64,000 nt of DNA from JBGTBQ01 sp041749275. GTDB lineage: Bacteria; Acidobacteriota; Blastocatellia; Pyrinomonadales; Pyrinomonadaceae. Within the stretch, counting starts at the first letter, position 1. Every line of letters begins with the position of its first letter. The translations under genes were made by a program, and so were the position numbers. Under the pieces are notes generated by a model. It saw only the letters and a list, made by a program, of their open reading frames with translations. It made no database searches and was not told the origin of the DNA. Below are positions 61,313-64,000 of the stretch, piece by piece. Location of the stretch: the NCBI GenBank assembly GCA_041749275.1, contig JBGTBQ010000295.1:3088-67087 (forward strand), written 5' to 3'.

Positions 61313-62428
61313 ATGAAGCATAAGAGGATCACTGTCTACCTTCTCCTTTTAATTCTGGGGAGCGGGTGTAGCTCACTTGCCGGAAAAGAAGAGACCTGTG
61401 TGGTCATGGCGCGTCGAGCGCAAGTTCGTAGTTCCACGGCGGTCGTGGCGGCGGACTTGAAAGAGGTTGTGCGCGGCGACATCCTAGACATTCTTGACTT
61501 GACGACAGTCCCGGAAACTGGCGAGAGTTGGTTGCGCGTGCGCGTGCGCGACGAAGAAGGGACCGAGGGGTGGATCGAAGCACGCAACGTCATCTCTCAG
61601 GAGATGGTCGCGCGCTCACGAGAGATCGCGAAAGAGGATGAAGAGATTCCCGCACAAGCCTCCGGACAACTTCGGGCCAGCACGAACATTAGGTTCTCTG
61701 CTGACCGGAGCGGTAACGACAACATCATGATGAAGCTGGAGAGCGGCGCGCGGTTTGAAATCGTCGGCTGGAAACGCGTGCCGCGGCCTAAATCACTGGG
61801 AACGACGGAGAGCGATGACGCCCCTAAAGCCGGTGCGGCTGAACCGGGAACGGTAAGAAGAAAGAGAGAGAGTGAAAGACCTAAAGAGCCAGAAGAGGCC
61901 AACGAGATTTGGTATAAGGTGCGCCTGCCGCCTTCAATCTCGCCGGCGCCGGCGGGGTGGGTTTTTGGCAAGCAAGTTGAATTGACCGTGCCTAGCGACA
62001 TCATCTTTTATCGTACTGGACGCGAGTTTGTCGCTTGGCAGAGGCTCGACGCGGATAGCGATGACATGCATAAAGCGTCTCTGAAAGATAAAGATGCTGC
62101 AAAGGATGCACGCCCCGGAAGCTGGGTGATTCTTGAAAGGAGCAGCACGGGCGATGCTAACAGCATTGATTCACCTGATTTTGACCGTATCTACGTCTTG
62201 GGATATGACAAGGATAGGCAGGAACATTACACTGCTTATCGAAGCCCTGACATAAAGGGCTTCTTACCTCTTCGCATAGAACGAAAAGGCGACGTAAAGA
62301 ATTTCACCGTGCGAATTCAAACGGATGGGCAGTATAAAGAAGTGCGGTTCAAGGCAGATGTGAATGAGCGGAGCTTATTAAAAGTAGAAGCACTCGATGA
62401 GTTACCTCGGACTGGCAAATCCCGCTAA
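61313..62428 (+). CDS. lipoprotein with SH3-like domains
   Basis: The 371-residue protein has a lipobox GSGC (LLLLILGSGCSS, Cys about 19). Two bacterial SH3-like regions follow: about 28-95 (RAQVRSSTAVVAADLKEVVR) and about 118-220 (GQLRASTNIRFSADRSGNDN and GWKRVPRP). The C-terminal half (about 225-371) has no match I know. SH3b domains often bind cell-wall peptides, so a wall-associated lipoprotein is likely. It is in the same direction as the M61 gene. Confidence 0.7.
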   Translation: MKHKRITVYLLLLILGSGCSSLAGKEETCVVMARRAQVRSSTAVVAADLKEVVRGDILDILDLTTVPETGESWLRVRVRDEEGTEGWIEARNVISQEMVARSREIAKEDEEIPAQASGQLRASTNIRFSADRSGNDNIMMKLESGARFEIVGWKRVPRPKSLGTTESDDAPKAGAAEPGTVRRKRESERPKEPEEANEIWYKVRLPPSISPAPAGWVFGKQVELTVPSDIIFYRTGREFVAWQRLDADSDDMHKASLKDKDAAKDARPGSWVILERSSTGDANSIDSPDFDRIYVLGYDKDRQEHYTAYRSPDIKGFLPLRIERKGDVKNFTVRIQTDGQYKEVRFKADVNERSLLKVEALDELPRTGKSR

Positions 62429-62615
62429 ATTTTTTCACCTCGTGTTGAAGCGAACTTTTGTTTGCGGCACTTCTCGGAGATCAAAAAAGCCTAACGAAAT
62501 AACAAAGAGCGGGGCAGAGTTCTTGCGCTTGTTTATTCTATCGGCATGAGACCCTTAGAAAGTTTGACCTTCGAGGCTGTCGTCAGTTTGTTGCGAACCG
62601 AGTTCAAACACTTGG

Positions 62616-62795
62616 ATGGCAAGCACGATTACCGACCCACACCGCTTGCCAGCGCAGTTGCGGCGCATCACCTCGCGGCGCAAGGCGCGGGCGGAGTTGA
62701 GTCTGGTGCGCGCCATCGTGGAGTTGATGAAAAGTGAACCGAGCCTCTGGGAGTTGCTTAATCATCAAGCCAAACTCAATCTGGAGGCCGGTTGA
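62616..62795 (+). CDS. 59-residue hypothetical protein
   Basis: This short frame reads MASTITDPHRLPAQLRRITS then RRKARAELSLVRAIVELMKS and ends QAKLNLEAG. The composition is protein-like, amphipathic and basic. A competing frame from 62546 (MRPLESLTFEAVVSLLRTEF, resembling the start of some IS4-type transposases) overlaps it, so this could be the edge of an old insertion sequence. No good ribosome site was found for either. Confidence 0.3.
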   Translation: MASTITDPHRLPAQLRRITSRRKARAELSLVRAIVELMKSEPSLWELLNHQAKLNLEAG

Positions 62796-62853
62796 TGAAA
62801 TGTGTCCCGACATCAGCTTCTCGTCTTAAAATATTTCTCGCAACGCTGCCGCC

Positions 62854-64000
62854 CTACTTGTCCAATGCCAACCAGCCGCTCACCGCACTGAACCGCTGCT
62901 CCGCCGCGTCTACCCTGACGACATATAAACCGATTGCGCCAAGCCGCCGATTGGGGCCAAAGCTGAGGGGCGGCGTCACGCCCGTCTCGTACTTGTCGAA
63001 CCCTTCGAGAGACTTAACGAGCGCGGCACGACTCAGCCGTCGCCCGCTGGATTTGACTGCTTCGGCGAAAGTCCTCGCCGCGGCATAAGCCAGCGCTTGG
63101 AAGGCCGCGTGGCGCCCGCCCGCCCGCCCGCGCCGCGCAAGGCCGGCGAACTCCGTGAAATCGCCTTGCTCCGGCAACGGCGTGGGGTGTGCGAGGTAAG
63201 TCCGCGCCGCCACGCCGGCGGGCAGTTCGAACGCAGCGCGACCGAGCGTCAGCGCCGAGCCGAGTAGCGACATGGTGGCGTTCGCGGCTTCGGCCTCGCG
63301 CGCGAATTCCAACAGTTCCGGCGACCACCCGAAGAAGAAGACATACTCGGCTTTAGTCCGCACCAACTCCGCGACCACTTCCCGCGCCGAGAATTCCCGC
63401 GCCTTGTGTGCGCGCGCGAAGACGAGCGGCAGCGCATGAGCCGCCGACTGGAGGCGGACTCCCTCGGCAGCGTCGCGGTTGAACTCGTCATCGGCGTAGA
63501 TCAACGCGAGCCGTGGCGCCGCCCGCGAATCTCGCCGCGCAGCTCCCTCCTCCCGCTCGGCACGCAGCTTGACGAAATTGACGAGTCCTCGCGCTTGATC
63601 TCTGGACGAAGGGAGCAGGTAGAAGACCTGCGGGTTGGGTACCGCTGAAGGCCGCGGCGACAACGTGAGTGGCCCGACGGAAGGAACTGCTTGCCGCTTC
63701 AGGTATTCGCCGGTCGCCGCGTCGCCGGACGGCTCGAAGCTCCCGACGAGGGCGAAGACGCCGCGCCCTTCGACCAGTCGCCGCGTTGCTTCCAGAGTCT
63801 CCCCGGCTTCGCCGCGCGTGTCCTCGACGACGAGTTCGATCTGCCGCCCATAGATTCCGCCCTGTGCGTTGGCTGCCGCGAAGTAGGCTTCGAGAATGAC
63901 GCGCACGTCTGCGCCGGCCTCCGCGAGCAGGCCGGTCAGCGGCAACGCCGCGCCCACGCGAACCGACTGCCGGCTGACGCCGGCGTCCGCGTCGGCCTCG
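62854..64000 (-). CDS. ABC transporter substrate-binding protein (Leu/Ile/Val type), partial
   Basis: At least 382 residues are visible, and the gene runs off the right edge. The ATG at 63957 is internal because the frame continues upstream (SRQSVRVGAALPLTG). A periplasmic-binding type I fold is indicated by GAALPLTGLLAEAGADVRV, GGIYGRQIELVVEDTRGEA, FALVGSFEPSG, RLALIYADDEFNRDA and FVFFGWSPE-like FFFGWSPELLEFA. These match Livj/LivK-type amino-acid or urea receptors. No permease genes are in view. Confidence 0.8.
   Translation of the reverse strand, partial: EADADAGVSRQSVRVGAALPLTGLLAEAGADVRVILEAYFAAANAQGGIYGRQIELVVEDTRGEAGETLEATRRLVEGRGVFALVGSFEPSGDAATGEYLKRQAVPSVGPLTLSPRPSAVPNPQVFYLLPSSRDQARGLVNFVKLRAEREEGAARRDSRAAPRLALIYADDEFNRDAAEGVRLQSAAHALPLVFARAHKAREFSAREVVAELVRTKAEYVFFFGWSPELLEFAREAEAANATMSLLGSALTLGRAAFELPAGVAARTYLAHPTPLPEQGDFTEFAGLARRGRAGGRHAAFQALAYAAARTFAEAVKSSGRRLSRAALVKSLEGFDKYETGVTPPLSFGPNRRLGAIGLYVVRVDAAEQRFSAVSGWLALDK

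Overview
The window is a GC-rich (roughly 60-65% by eye) bacterial chromosome segment with no rRNA or tRNA genes that I could see. Its gene content fits an acidobacterium, most likely class Blastocatellia. Pointers are a VWFA-domain secreted protein of the type common in that phylum, a TonB receptor with an N-terminal carboxypeptidase-regulatory domain, many Sec-exported TPR, SH3, BNR and NHL proteins, and propionate/branched-chain catabolism genes. This placement is inference; no marker gene was compared with a database.

Layout. 1-500: a hicBA remnant whose toxin gene is cut by small palindromic repeats. 0.7-4 kb: sucD, a coiled-coil gene, ndk, a membrane protein and nuoI. 4.3-8 kb: a cNMP-binding/DUF1003 membrane protein, a HAD phosphatase, a SirB1-like protein, a 7Fe ferredoxin and a lipoprotein. 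8.2-13.6 kb (mostly minus strand): a phage-type Sak4-like ATPase, a lone response regulator, a frameshifted zinc-ribbon gene and an uncharacterised three-gene exported operon led by a TPR protein. 13.8-24.9 kb: larE, glutamate dehydrogenase, an OmpA-type barrel protein, a sortilin-like BNR propeller with an inserted peptidoglycan-binding domain, ribosomal protein S1 and an HU protein. 24.9-26.8 kb: a HIT gene whose 3' end is duplicated around a DUF433/DUF5615 toxin-antitoxin cassette, then a parDE module. 27-31 kb: a PgpH-like HD phosphodiesterase and hflX. 31.8-37.8 kb: an NHL propeller, a site-2 protease, trpS, scpA, scpB and rluB. 38-44.8 kb: acyl-CoA dehydrogenase, an AT-richer STAS/HATPase/DUF4325 gene, meaB, mce and two parvulin isomerases. 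44.8-51.9 kb: MBL hydrolase, MTA phosphorylase, TPR lipoprotein-like gene, PfkB kinase, DUF2007 protein, cutA, cytosine-deaminase-like gene, unknown membrane protein and fabI. 52-56.4 kb (minus): LprI-like protein, M48 protease, purH, VWFA protein and a 25-residue membrane peptide. 56.6-64 kb: a His/Cys small protein, a ZnuD-like TonB receptor, an M61-like peptidase, an SH3 lipoprotein, and a partial ABC substrate-binding protein.

Three signals stand out. First, all three toxin-antitoxin modules keep an intact antitoxin while the toxin is broken, each in a different way: repeat truncation, a 1-nt frameshift, and an in-frame TGA. Second, the DUF433/DUF5615 pair sits between two 96-nt copies of the 3' end of the HIT gene, as if a cassette entered by replacing the gene's tail. 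Third, at least seven intergenic regions hold inverted repeats whose arms are built of degenerate 7-nt units, each locus with its own word, usually starting at or over the stop codon of the upstream gene. hflX also appears to lack ATG/GTG/TTG for its conserved N-terminus and may start at ATC behind a perfect AGGAGG.
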